From the NCBI GenBank assembly GCA_001701105.1, contig DAAI01000004.1, forward strand, positions 19,805 to 27,994: a stretch of DNA of 8,190 nt, in the 5' to 3' direction. Positions 1 to 7,357 of this stretch are shown here, in pieces; within the stretch, counting starts at the first letter, position 1, and each line of letters opens with the position of its first letter. This DNA is from Bacteroidales bacterium GP1. GTDB taxonomy: Bacteria; Bacteroidota; Bacteroidia; Bacteroidales; Muribaculaceae. Position numbers and translations under genes: made by a program. The notes under the pieces were generated by a model. That model was not told the DNA's origin and ran no database searches. It saw only the letters and a program-made list of their open reading frames with translations.

Positions 1-40
1 AATCCGGGCGCGATGCCAATTTATTTCCGCCATCACTCAT
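1..40 (-). CDS. Possible 5' end of a divergent gene, cut by the window edge
   Basis: A minus-strand ATG at 40-38 opens a frame of 13 codons (MSDGGNKLASRPD) that runs off the left edge without a stop. A Shine-Dalgarno-like AAAGGTGAT lies three bases upstream of it, which is better than the leaders of the other genes here, although Bacteroidales rarely depend on such sites. If real, the gene is transcribed away from glnS and shares its upstream region. The plus strand is also open from base 1 to a TAA at 52-54, so the tail of a plus-strand gene is an equally short alternative. Thirteen codons cannot settle the matter and no family is recognisable. Confidence 0.2.
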   Translation of the reverse strand, partial: MSDGGNKLASRPD

Positions 41-304
41 TATATCACCTTTAAGGCGGATGGGACGCAGAAACTGCCACAAGCGGCATGACGCGGTTGA
101 CTCATTTTTACAGAATGTTACAATTAATTTTCACTGCGAGAAATATATTATTTGAATCTGCGTTATATAATCAAACCGGCTTGATATCCTTATGTCGAAA
201 ATCCCGGCATCCGGATTAAGCTGCACCCGGATTATTAATTATAAAACACGCTGCCTATGACTCACAATTACTCATCAGACCAACCAACTGAAACAAAGAA
301 AAAA
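41..304. other. AT-rich intergenic leader upstream of the small ORF and glnS
   Basis: I see no convincing gene in these 264 bases. The stretch is AT-rich, especially about 105-175, as expected of a promoter region. It carries an 8-bp direct repeat, CCGGATTA, at 211-218 and 227-234, with starts 16 bp apart. A 43-codon plus-strand ORF from 88 has no recognisable features and I do not accept it. No tRNA, riboswitch fold or terminator stood out by eye. Confidence 0.5.
97..124 (+). promoter_or_regulatory. Candidate promoter for the small ORF and glnS
   Basis: TTGACT at 97-102 and TACAAT at 119-124 are separated by 16 bp, which resembles a sigma-70 promoter. Bacteroidales primary sigma factors instead prefer TTTG near -33 and TAnnTTTG near -7. 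The nearest thing to that -7 element is TATTATTTG at 146-154, with one extra base in its spacer and no clear TTTG partner. Transcription from either would leave a leader of roughly 145-175 nt before the small ORF. The call is weak because the best match is to the wrong consensus for this group. Confidence 0.2.
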
Positions 305-412
305 ATGACAATGGCAAAGCCAAAAAACTCTACCCTCAGCTTTATCCGGCAATTTGCCCGTACATATGTGGCTATGCATGCATGCGCGCTGGGCACGATG
401 GTCATCAACTGA
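305..412 (+). CDS. Small basic protein, 35 aa, unknown function
   Basis: An ATG at 305 follows an A-rich leader (AAACAAAGAAAAA), the usual look of a Bacteroidales start, and the frame closes with TGA at 410-412. A second Met at residue 3 is an alternative start. The product begins with a short polar basic stretch (K5, K7), then has a segment with F13, R15, F17, R19 and Y21 (FIRQFARTY) that could form an amphipathic helix, and ends in a hydrophobic tail LGTMVIN. From memory, short Bacteroidales proteins with an F-A-R-x-Y core and a hydrophobic tail ending in Asn do recur, but I cannot verify that here. It ends 42 bp before glnS with no terminator between, so co-transcription is likely. It could be a real small protein, a leader peptide affecting glnS, or chance. 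I see no run of Gln codons that would suggest classical attenuation. Confidence 0.45.
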   Translation: MTMAKPKNSTLSFIRQFARTYVAMHACALGTMVIN

Positions 413-454
413 TTCCCGAACCCTCTCCCCGAATATTTTTCCAAGACTTAAAGC

Positions 455-2170
455 ATGGATATTAAAGATAAAGAGGAAATTACAGCCCCTGATGCAAATG
501 CCGCAGAGGGGCTTAGTTTTGTTGAACAAGAAATAGTTAACGATCTTGCCGCCGGTAAAAACGGAGGGCGCCTGAATACCCGCTTCCCCCCGGAACCCAA
601 CGGCTATCTCCATATCGGCCATGCAAAGGCCTTCATCATGGATTTTGGTGCAGCTGAAAAATTCGGTGGCACCTGCAATCTTCGCTTTGACGATACCAAT
701 CCTCAAAAGGAGGACACCGAATATGTAGAAGCCATCAAGGAAGATATCCATTGGCTCGGCTACGACTGGGGCGACAGGCTATACTATGCAAGTGATTACT
801 TCCCTCAGCTTTTCGATCTTGCAAAAAGAATGATCAAGGAAGGGAAAGCATATGTCGACGAACAGACAAGCGAGGAAATAGCAGCCCAGAAAGGCACCCC
901 GACTCGCCCGGGCACAAATAGCCCGTTCCGCGACCGTCCGATAGAAGAGAATCTTGACCTCTTCGAGCGCATGAACAAGGGGGAATTCCCTGAAGGTGCG
1001 ATGGTGCTTCGCGCTAAAATCGACATGGCCTCCGATAATATGCACTTCCGCGACCCCATCATGTACCGGATTATTAAGACTCCTCATTGGCGCACCGGCA
1101 CTACATGGAATGTTTACCCAATGTATGACTTCGCGCATGGACAGAGCGACTATTTCGAGGGCGTGACCCATTCGATATGTACGCTCGAGTTCGTGCCTCA
1201 TCGTCCACTTTATGAATACTTTGTAAAGGAACTTGCCGATGAGTCGTACTGTCCGCGTCAGATAGAGTTCAATCGTCTCAATCTCACCTACACCGTAATG
1301 AGCAAGCGCAAATTGCTTCAGCTTGTTACGGAAGGGCTCGTTTCCGGCTGGGACGACCCGCGTATGCCGACTTTGCGTGGCCTTCGACGTAGAGGATACA
1401 CTCCGTCGGCTATAAAGGATTTTATCAACAGGATCGGATATACTAAATATGAAGCCTTAAATCATATTGAACTCCTCGAACATTCAGTCCGGGAGGACCT
1501 AAACAAGACTGCCACAAGGGTCAGTGTTGTTCAGAATCCCGTTAAACTGATAATTGACAATTATCCGGAAGGACAGACTGAAATGCTATCCATGGATAAT
1601 AATCCGGAAAATCCCGCGGAAGGAACTCACGAAATGCCATTTACCAGGGAATTATGGATAGAGCGTGAGGATTTCATGGAAAATCCTCCTAAGAAGTTCT
1701 TCCGTATGTCGCCCGGCAAAGAGGTGCGACTGAAAGGGGCATATATTGTAAATTGCACAGGGGTCGTGAAAGACAACGATGGTAATATCACCGAAATACA
1801 TGCAACATACGATCCTGAGACCCGCAGCGGACTCCCGGGAGCCGACCGAAAGGTGAAAGGCACGCTTCATTGGGTTTCAGTTCCTACAGCCACTCGTGCT
1901 GAGATACGCGACTACGACCGATTGTTTGCTGTTGAAAATCCGAGTGCCGAAGATGGGGATTTCCGCGAGCTCCTCAATCCGGATTCTCTTAAGATCCGAG
2001 ATCAGACTATGATTGAGCCATGGCTCGCTGAAAGAATAAAGGCGGGTGACCATTATCAATTTACCCGCCTTGGCTATTATGTGGTTGATAAGGATTCAAA
2101 ACCGGGCCATCCCGTGTTCAACAAGACTATCGGTTTGAAAGACGCATGGGCTAAAATTCAGAAAAAATAA
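455..2170 (+). CDS. glnS: Glutaminyl-tRNA synthetase (GlnRS)
   Basis: This cytoplasmic class I enzyme attaches glutamine to tRNA-Gln using ATP. The 571 residues are full length for a bacterial GlnRS. The N-terminal catalytic Rossmann fold carries the class I signature as PPEPNGYLHIGHAKA, with HIGH at residues 53-56, followed by the family motif RFDDTNP at about 77-83. The second ATP-binding signature is VMSKR at 281-285. The region from about residue 340 to the end (RVSVVQNPVKL onward, with KKFFRM and GTLHWV) is the beta-barrel anticodon-binding part. There is no appended GatB/YqeY-like domain. The start is firm because a TAA lies in frame at 449-451, just ahead of the ATG, and the next Met (residue 62) falls after the HIGH motif. 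No Shine-Dalgarno sequence is visible. The gene follows the small ORF by 42 bp and ends in an intrinsic terminator. Its presence implies direct glutaminylation rather than sole reliance on GatCAB transamidation. Confidence 0.97.
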   Translation: MDIKDKEEITAPDANAAEGLSFVEQEIVNDLAAGKNGGRLNTRFPPEPNGYLHIGHAKAFIMDFGAAEKFGGTCNLRFDDTNPQKEDTEYVEAIKEDIHWLGYDWGDRLYYASDYFPQLFDLAKRMIKEGKAYVDEQTSEEIAAQKGTPTRPGTNSPFRDRPIEENLDLFERMNKGEFPEGAMVLRAKIDMASDNMHFRDPIMYRIIKTPHWRTGTTWNVYPMYDFAHGQSDYFEGVTHSICTLEFVPHRPLYEYFVKELADESYCPRQIEFNRLNLTYTVMSKRKLLQLVTEGLVSGWDDPRMPTLRGLRRRGYTPSAIKDFINRIGYTKYEALNHIELLEHSVREDLNKTATRVSVVQNPVKLIIDNYPEGQTEMLSMDNNPENPAEGTHEMPFTRELWIEREDFMENPPKKFFRMSPGKEVRLKGAYIVNCTGVVKDNDGNITEIHATYDPETRSGLPGADRKVKGTLHWVSVPTATRAEIRDYDRLFAVENPSAEDGDFRELLNPDSLKIRDQTMIEPWLAERIKAGDHYQFTRLGYYVVDKDSKPGHPVFNKTIGLKDAWAKIQKK

Positions 2171-2201
2171 GCCACGATAAGTCAAACTCCTGAATACATC
2201 T

Positions 2202-2231
2202 CTGGCCGGGCTTTAACCCGGCCAGCTTTTT
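2202..2231 (+). terminator. Rho-independent terminator of glnS
   Basis: CTGGCCGGG (2202-2210) pairs perfectly with CCCGGCCAG (2217-2225) around a six-base loop, giving a 9-bp GC-rich stem. The run CTTTTT follows immediately, 32 bases after the glnS stop. On the minus strand the hairpin is followed by AGATGTATTC rather than a T run, so it should stop glnS transcripts much better than those of the converging operon. A weaker 7-bp inverted repeat, TCCTTAT/ATAAGGA (2240-2246 and 2264-2270), lies nearer the end of the minus-strand operon but has no T tract either. Confidence 0.9.
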
Positions 2232-2279
2232 AATTCTTTTCCTTATATCCAGTCTTTCCTCTGATAAGGATAGGCGGGA

Positions 2280-3095
2280 TTATTGCAGCTTCTTCTGCAT
2301 GAAGATGCTTGAATATTTAGTGGAATCGAACGGCAATGCTTTAAGAGAGATGCTATCGATCCATAACGGAGTATCCTTCTTGTCTCTTACCCAAAGACTT
2401 CCGAATGTACGGCTCACATTCCGGGAAGTATCTGTCTGCAATGTAAACTCAAATCGCCTCTGGCCATTGATTGTCCTTGACATTAGCGATACTTCACCGT
2501 TGTCGTATTGTACGCCGAACACCACATCTATTTCAACATCTTTATGCAGTCGGCTTTTCCATTCAAGCCTGTCGCCGGGTTGCAATCCGTCTCCCTCAAA
2601 TGAGAATTGCATGAGCCTATCGCCTGATCTTTCCGAAATTATGGCCATCCGTCCATATGGCCATATGTCGGAAGCCGTAGATTCTTGACGGGACGTCGAT
2701 GTTGAGGCAGCTTTCCCTATCAACCGCTGACGCCTTTTGGCAATGTTGGCCTGAATCTTGGTATCCAGTTTGTAAAACGCATCCACATTCCGGCCATACC
2801 ATGCCACCGTGGAATCAAAATCTTCTTGAGAAACCTTATGACGCTTGAGCACTGAAGCCCTCATAGATTGTTTATAAAGTTCCTGACGGTTGAAACTTTC
2901 GCGCAATCCTCGCGCTTCAATCGATTCCATCTCCGCAGGCATCTGTTGGGTCTCCACATACGCTTCCGCTATCTCCATATCTGCCATCACCTCTGCCATC
3001 TTGTTATCCGACAGCACACCTTTCGGACGCTTTACGCAGCCTCCCGATAAATTAAGTAGCAGACACAGAGCCAACAATACCTTAATTATCCGCAT
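2280..3095 (-). CDS. DUF4296-type lipoprotein
   Basis: Predicted 271-residue envelope lipoprotein of unknown function. From the chosen start the N-terminus is a lipoprotein signal peptide: a basic start (MRIIK), a Leu-rich core, then LSGGC with the lipidated cysteine at residue 20. The mature part opens with VKRPKGVLS and continues as a charged helical region to about residue 115, including DFDSTVAWY at 92-100. This matches my memory of the DUF4296 domain, a Bacteroidetes family usually found beside lspA. The rest (about 130-271) looks beta-rich and has no family I know. The ATG at 3095 was chosen because it puts the signal peptide at the terminus and follows a purine-rich GGAAGAAAGAGA. An in-frame ATG at 3122 would add nine residues. 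The gene overlaps lspA by 14 bp, implying translational coupling with the peptidase that should process this protein. Confidence 0.8.
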   Translation of the reverse strand: MRIIKVLLALCLLLNLSGGCVKRPKGVLSDNKMAEVMADMEIAEAYVETQQMPAEMESIEARGLRESFNRQELYKQSMRASVLKRHKVSQEDFDSTVAWYGRNVDAFYKLDTKIQANIAKRRQRLIGKAASTSTSRQESTASDIWPYGRMAIISERSGDRLMQFSFEGDGLQPGDRLEWKSRLHKDVEIDVVFGVQYDNGEVSLMSRTINGQRRFEFTLQTDTSRNVSRTFGSLWVRDKKDTPLWIDSISLKALPFDSTKYSSIFMQKKLQ

Positions 3096-3768
3096 TCTCT
3101 TTCTTCCGGGTAAGTTCCGCATATGCTATCCCCGTATCCTTGGAATAGAAAATCAAGAGCATAGCCACACCCACGCATATGGCCGAATCAGCAATATTGA
3201 AGATGTATGCGAAGAATTCATAATATTTCCCCCCTATGATGGGAATCCATTCGGGCCAGTAGAAATCGAAGAAGGGGAAATACAACATATCGACCACCCT
3301 TCCCTCGAACCATGTGGAATATCCTCCGTCGGAGGGGAAGAGCACCGCTGTGGCTGGCGGCATAGGGTCATTGAAAATCACGCCATAAAACACGCAATCA
3401 AAGATATTCCCGGCTGCCCCGGCCGTAATCAAGGCCAACGCAACCAGAAACCCTTTTCTTAGCCCATTAACTTTCGACAATCTCCATAAAGCCCATACGA
3501 GCAGTCCCACCATCACAATCCGGCCTATTGTCAGAGCCAATTTGCTCCATAATTCAAGGCCGAATGCCATGCCATTGTTCTCTATGAACTTCAAATGCCA
3601 CCAATTCGTTATTGCCAAATCCTCTCCCATATAGAAAGAGGTCTTGACCCATATTTTTAAAGATTGATCAGCGATTACTACGAGAAGCACAATAGCCACC
3701 ATAAGCCATCCGACGGGAAAGGAATTTCCCGTCGGGGCTTTGGAATCTTTTTCAAGTGTCGGTGCCAT
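3082..3768 (-). CDS. lspA: Lipoprotein signal peptidase (signal peptidase II)
   Basis: This inner-membrane aspartyl protease cuts the signal peptide from diacylglyceryl-prolipoproteins just before the lipidated cysteine. The 228 residues are somewhat longer than the usual 160-170. Hydrophobic segments lie at about 20-36, 76-96, 107-122 and 186-207, the four membrane helices expected. Family motifs are present in order: VIADQSLKIWVK (D34, Q35), FIENNGMAFG (61-70), GAAGNIFD with catalytic D124, GRVVDML (D160) and FNIADSAI with catalytic D194. The extra length comes from a polar N-terminal tail and from an insertion between D124 and D160 (about 131-155), which I recall as common in Bacteroidetes enzymes. 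The start lies one base after the ileS stop. The next Met (residue 23) would cut into the first membrane helix. It sits in the minus-strand operon and overlaps the following lipoprotein gene. Confidence 0.96.
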   Translation of the reverse strand: MAPTLEKDSKAPTGNSFPVGWLMVAIVLLVVIADQSLKIWVKTSFYMGEDLAITNWWHLKFIENNGMAFGLELWSKLALTIGRIVMVGLLVWALWRLSKVNGLRKGFLVALALITAGAAGNIFDCVFYGVIFNDPMPPATAVLFPSDGGYSTWFEGRVVDMLYFPFFDFYWPEWIPIIGGKYYEFFAYIFNIADSAICVGVAMLLIFYSKDTGIAYAELTRKKENADN

Positions 3769-3769
3769 T

Positions 3770-6700
3770 TCAATTATTGCGGGATACTATCGCCTTCACC
3801 GTCATGCCGTCGATATCCAGCTCTGTAATGTTGTCGCCTACAGGCTCCGGAATCAATTCGATAGAGTCGGCTAATACCTGCGATTTAAGATAGTCGCCAA
3901 ACGCAGAAAGAGCCTCGCGTATTTCAGGAAGATCCTGAAGCACGACTTTTACACGGTCGGTAATCTCGAAGTTGGAAGCCTTACGGATATTTTGAATCCG
4001 GTTGACCAATTCACGAGCCAGTCCTTCATTCCGGAGTTCCGGAGATACAGTCACATCGAGTGCTACGGTAAGAGAGCCGTCGTTTGCCACCAGCCATCCG
4101 GGCACGTCTTCCGGAATAACTTCCACGTCATCAAGTGTCACCACCGGCTGTCCGGGCAATGACTCGAAAGTATAGCTGCCTTCACGTTCTAATTGCGCTA
4201 TTGCCTTGGGATCCATTCCGGTAATGGCTTTGCCGAGATCTTTCATTATCTTGCCGTACTTAGGCCCTAATTTCTTGAAGTCAGCCTTTACACGCTTTAC
4301 AAGGCCACTCTCTTCGTTATTCACGATTTTCAGGTCCTTCACATTGACTTCACCGAGGATTATATCCTTCTCGGCTTCTATTGCCCTACGTTGCGAATCG
4401 TCAAGAACAGGCACCAGCAGCGTCTGTAATGGCTGACGCACTTTCAGATTCACTTTCCGGCGTAAGGCCAAAACATTCGACGTGATTTTCTGCGCCATGT
4501 CCATCCGCTCCTCGAGAGCCTTATCCGAAAGAGCCGGATCGCTCACAGGAAAATCGGCGAGATGAACGGAAGAATACCCATCTTTCCCTTCGGCGCCGGC
4601 TGTAAGGTCGCGGTAAAGCCGATCGCTATAGAAAGGTGCAAAGGGAGCCATTAACAAAGCCACTGTTTTCAGGCATGTATAAAGCGTTTGATAGGCCGCG
4701 AGCTTGTCGGTATTCATCTCTCCGGCCCAGAAACGTCGACGGTTAAGACGCACATACCAGTTGGAAAGATTGTCGTTGACAAACGTATCTATCGCTCTGG
4801 CCGCGCGTGTCGGCTCATAGTCATCAAGATCCGCCGTCACTTCCTCAACAAGCGTATTTAGCAACGATAAGATCCAACGGTCGATTTCGGGACGTTCTGC
4901 TATATCTATCTGCTTCTCATCCCCGGTAAATCCATCGACATTTGCATATTGGGCGAAAAATTTGTAGGTATTGTATAGAGTGCCGAACAATTTGCGGCTT
5001 ACCTCGGCTACTCCCGCTTCATCATATTTCAGATTATCCCACGGAGAGGAATTGGAAATCATGTACCATCTTACAGGATCCGAACCAAATCTCTCAATAT
5101 TATTGAATGGATCGATTGCATTTCCAAGCCGCTTCGACATCTTCATTCCATTCTTATCCAGAACAAGGCCATTGGAGATCACAGCCTTATATGCAGTGGA
5201 GTTGAATATCATTCCGGCTATGGCATGGAGCGTAAAGAACCATCCGCGGGTCTGATCCACACCCTCGGCGATGAAATCCGCAGGATACACCTCGCCGCTA
5301 TCGAGCAATTCCTTATTCTCGAAGGGATAATGAATCTGAGAATAAGGCATCGCACCCGAATCGAACCATACATCAATCAAGTCAAGCTCTCTGTGCATTG
5401 GTTTTCCGTTAGGCGATACGAGTACTATCTGGTCGACATAAGGCCGGTGCATATCGATCTTTTCATAATTTTCCTTGCTCATCTCGCCCGGAACGAATCC
5501 CTTTTCCTTGATAGGATTGCTTTCCATTACTCCGGCTGCCACGGCTTTCTCAACTTCATTGTAAAGCTGCTCATAGCTTCCTATGATGATTTCCTCCGAT
5601 CCGTCTTCCGTGCGCCATACGGGCAATGGCGTCCCCCAGTAGCGCGAGCGGCTGAGATTCCAGTCCTGAAGGTTCTCAAGCCATTTTCCAAACCGGCCCG
5701 ACCCTGTGGAAGCCGGCTTCCATTGGATGGTCTCATTAAGGGCTATCAGCGTGTCACGTGCATCCGGAGTCCGGATGAACCATGAGTCAAGAGGATAGTA
5801 TAGGATCGGTTTGTCGGTGCGCCAGCAATGAGGATAATTATGGACGTGCTTCTCGGTGCGGAAGGCCTTTCCCTCCTGCTTCATTTCCACGCAAAGCTCC
5901 ACATTTATATCATCGGCTGAGGATGCAGCTTTCTCATCATATACGCCCCCCGGATTGAATTTCGGATCATAAGCATTCTTTACGTAGGCTCCGGCGTACT
6001 GACTGTAAAGCAATGTATCCACACATGCGTTAATAAATGTCGGGGCGAGTTCCTCAAGAAGATAGAAACGCCCTTTCAGATCTACCATCGGCCGTGTCTC
6101 ACCACGACGGTTGATCATAAACAACGACGGTATATCTGATTGACGGGCCACTTTTGCATCGTCCGCTCCGAAAGTCGGGGCTATATGAACGATACCCGTA
6201 CCATCTTCCGTAGTCACATAATCGCCCGGAATCACGCGGAATGCGCAATCCTCCAGCTCGACGAATTTAAATCTATCGACATCAAAAATCTTATCCGGAT
6301 GCTCATCGGCATACTTCTTGACATATTCCGGCGAGCGATCATCAAGACGGTCGCATGGTCTTACCCACGGCAGAAGCTGTGCATAACGCATCCCTACGAG
6401 CTCCTCTCCTTTCCATTTGCCCTCTATCCGATATGGCAGTAGTTTGTCGCCCGGTTTCCAGGAATCCATGTCGGCGGTGGAGCCGCCCTCTTTAAAATAA
6501 GTCTTTACGAGGACTTCGGCCATCACTATCGTGATCTTCTCCCCCGTATAAGGATTATAGGTGCGTACACCCACATAATCGAATTTCGGGCCTACACATA
6601 GAGCCGTATTTGAAGGGAGGGTCCAGGGGGTGGTGGTCCAAGCCATGAAGCACGGTTTCCCCCACCCTTTCATCTCATCCTTCGGTTCGAGGATATCGAA

Positions 6701-7342
6701 AAGTACTGTGGCCGTCAGATCCTTTACATCCCTATAGCATCCGGGCTGATTCAGTTCGTGCGAACTAAGGCCGGTTCCGGCTGCCGGGCTATATGGCTGG
6801 ATGGTATATCCCTTGTAAAGATACCCTTTATCATATAATTGAGCCAGTAGCCACCATAGCGTCTCCATATACTTACTGTCGTAAGTGATATAGGGATTGT
6901 CGAGATCAACCCAATAGCCCATCTTGTGAGTAAGGTCGGTCCACTCTTTTGTATATTTCATCACCTCGCGTCGGCAAGCGGCGTTATATTCATCTACGCT
7001 TATCTTTTTCCCGATGTCTTCCTTTGTAATTCCCAACGATTTCTCGACCCCAAGTTCCACGGGAAGTCCGTGGGTATCCCAACCGGCTTTACGCTTCACG
7101 TGGAAACCCTTCATCGTTTTATAACGGCAGAATATATCCTTTATGGTACGGGCCATCATGTGATGGATGCCCGGCATACCGTTGGCTGATGGTGGTCCTT
7201 CATAAAATACGAATGTAGGACCTCCCTCGCGCTCCTTCATGCTGCGTTCGAACAACCCGCTCGCGTCCCAGTCGTTCAATACCTCCTTATTTACATCAGA
7301 AAGGTTTAGCTGATTATTATATTCCTTGAATTTCTTGCTCAT
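3770..7342 (-). CDS. ileS: Isoleucyl-tRNA synthetase, type 2 (IleRS2-like)
   Basis: This cytoplasmic class I synthetase charges tRNA-Ile with isoleucine and hydrolyses misactivated valine. The 1190 residues are long compared with about 940 for the E. coli-type enzyme and fit the eukaryote-like second type. In the N-terminal catalytic fold the HIGH signature is replaced by GIHH at residues 58-61 (ANGMPGIHHMMART). The CP1 editing domain shows the Thr-rich AWTTTPWTLPSN (from 234) and GTGIVHIAPTFGADD (381-395), so editing looks intact. DVWFDSGAMP follows at 657-666, and the second ATP signature KMSKR is at 734-738. The anticodon-binding helical domain begins near 815 (ERPEIDRWILS), and a long C-terminal extension runs to the end. 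No zinc-finger cysteine cluster is visible there. The start follows the ligase stop by 15 bp with no Shine-Dalgarno site, and the stop is one base from lspA. Confidence 0.97.
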   Translation of the reverse strand: MSKKFKEYNNQLNLSDVNKEVLNDWDASGLFERSMKEREGGPTFVFYEGPPSANGMPGIHHMMARTIKDIFCRYKTMKGFHVKRKAGWDTHGLPVELGVEKSLGITKEDIGKKISVDEYNAACRREVMKYTKEWTDLTHKMGYWVDLDNPYITYDSKYMETLWWLLAQLYDKGYLYKGYTIQPYSPAAGTGLSSHELNQPGCYRDVKDLTATVLFDILEPKDEMKGWGKPCFMAWTTTPWTLPSNTALCVGPKFDYVGVRTYNPYTGEKITIVMAEVLVKTYFKEGGSTADMDSWKPGDKLLPYRIEGKWKGEELVGMRYAQLLPWVRPCDRLDDRSPEYVKKYADEHPDKIFDVDRFKFVELEDCAFRVIPGDYVTTEDGTGIVHIAPTFGADDAKVARQSDIPSLFMINRRGETRPMVDLKGRFYLLEELAPTFINACVDTLLYSQYAGAYVKNAYDPKFNPGGVYDEKAASSADDINVELCVEMKQEGKAFRTEKHVHNYPHCWRTDKPILYYPLDSWFIRTPDARDTLIALNETIQWKPASTGSGRFGKWLENLQDWNLSRSRYWGTPLPVWRTEDGSEEIIIGSYEQLYNEVEKAVAAGVMESNPIKEKGFVPGEMSKENYEKIDMHRPYVDQIVLVSPNGKPMHRELDLIDVWFDSGAMPYSQIHYPFENKELLDSGEVYPADFIAEGVDQTRGWFFTLHAIAGMIFNSTAYKAVISNGLVLDKNGMKMSKRLGNAIDPFNNIERFGSDPVRWYMISNSSPWDNLKYDEAGVAEVSRKLFGTLYNTYKFFAQYANVDGFTGDEKQIDIAERPEIDRWILSLLNTLVEEVTADLDDYEPTRAARAIDTFVNDNLSNWYVRLNRRRFWAGEMNTDKLAAYQTLYTCLKTVALLMAPFAPFYSDRLYRDLTAGAEGKDGYSSVHLADFPVSDPALSDKALEERMDMAQKITSNVLALRRKVNLKVRQPLQTLLVPVLDDSQRRAIEAEKDIILGEVNVKDLKIVNNEESGLVKRVKADFKKLGPKYGKIMKDLGKAITGMDPKAIAQLEREGSYTFESLPGQPVVTLDDVEVIPEDVPGWLVANDGSLTVALDVTVSPELRNEGLARELVNRIQNIRKASNFEITDRVKVVLQDLPEIREALSAFGDYLKSQVLADSIELIPEPVGDNITELDIDGMTVKAIVSRNN

Positions 7343-7357
7343 ATGGCTAAGAAGATT

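Noticed and set aside
88..219. 43-codon plus-strand ORF in the glnS leader
   Set aside because: It has no recognisable motif or good start context, and it spans the AT-rich promoter-like region.
374..383. ATGCATGCAT palindrome within the small ORF
   Set aside because: It is short and simple in sequence, and nothing ties it to an operator.
275..751. Minus-strand open frame of 158 codons over the start of glnS
   Set aside because: It lies antisense across the small ORF and the conserved catalytic part of glnS, and its Cys/Phe-rich composition is typical of a shadow frame.
2240..2270. 7-bp inverted repeat as a terminator for the minus-strand operon
   Set aside because: It has a 17-nt loop, an AT-rich stem and no T tract on the minus strand, so it is too weak to call.
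2654..2667. Perfect 14-bp palindrome CATATGGCCATATG inside the lipoprotein gene
   Set aside because: One such palindrome is roughly expected by chance in about 8 kb, and it lies within coding sequence with no repeat copies seen.
2890..3462. Plus-strand open frame of 190 codons opposite lspA and the lipoprotein
   Set aside because: The minus strand encodes recognisable LspA motifs throughout, and the plus-strand translation shows no domain.
5225..5785. Plus-strand open frame of 186 codons inside ileS
   Set aside because: It is antisense to conserved IleRS sequence and has no recognisable motif.
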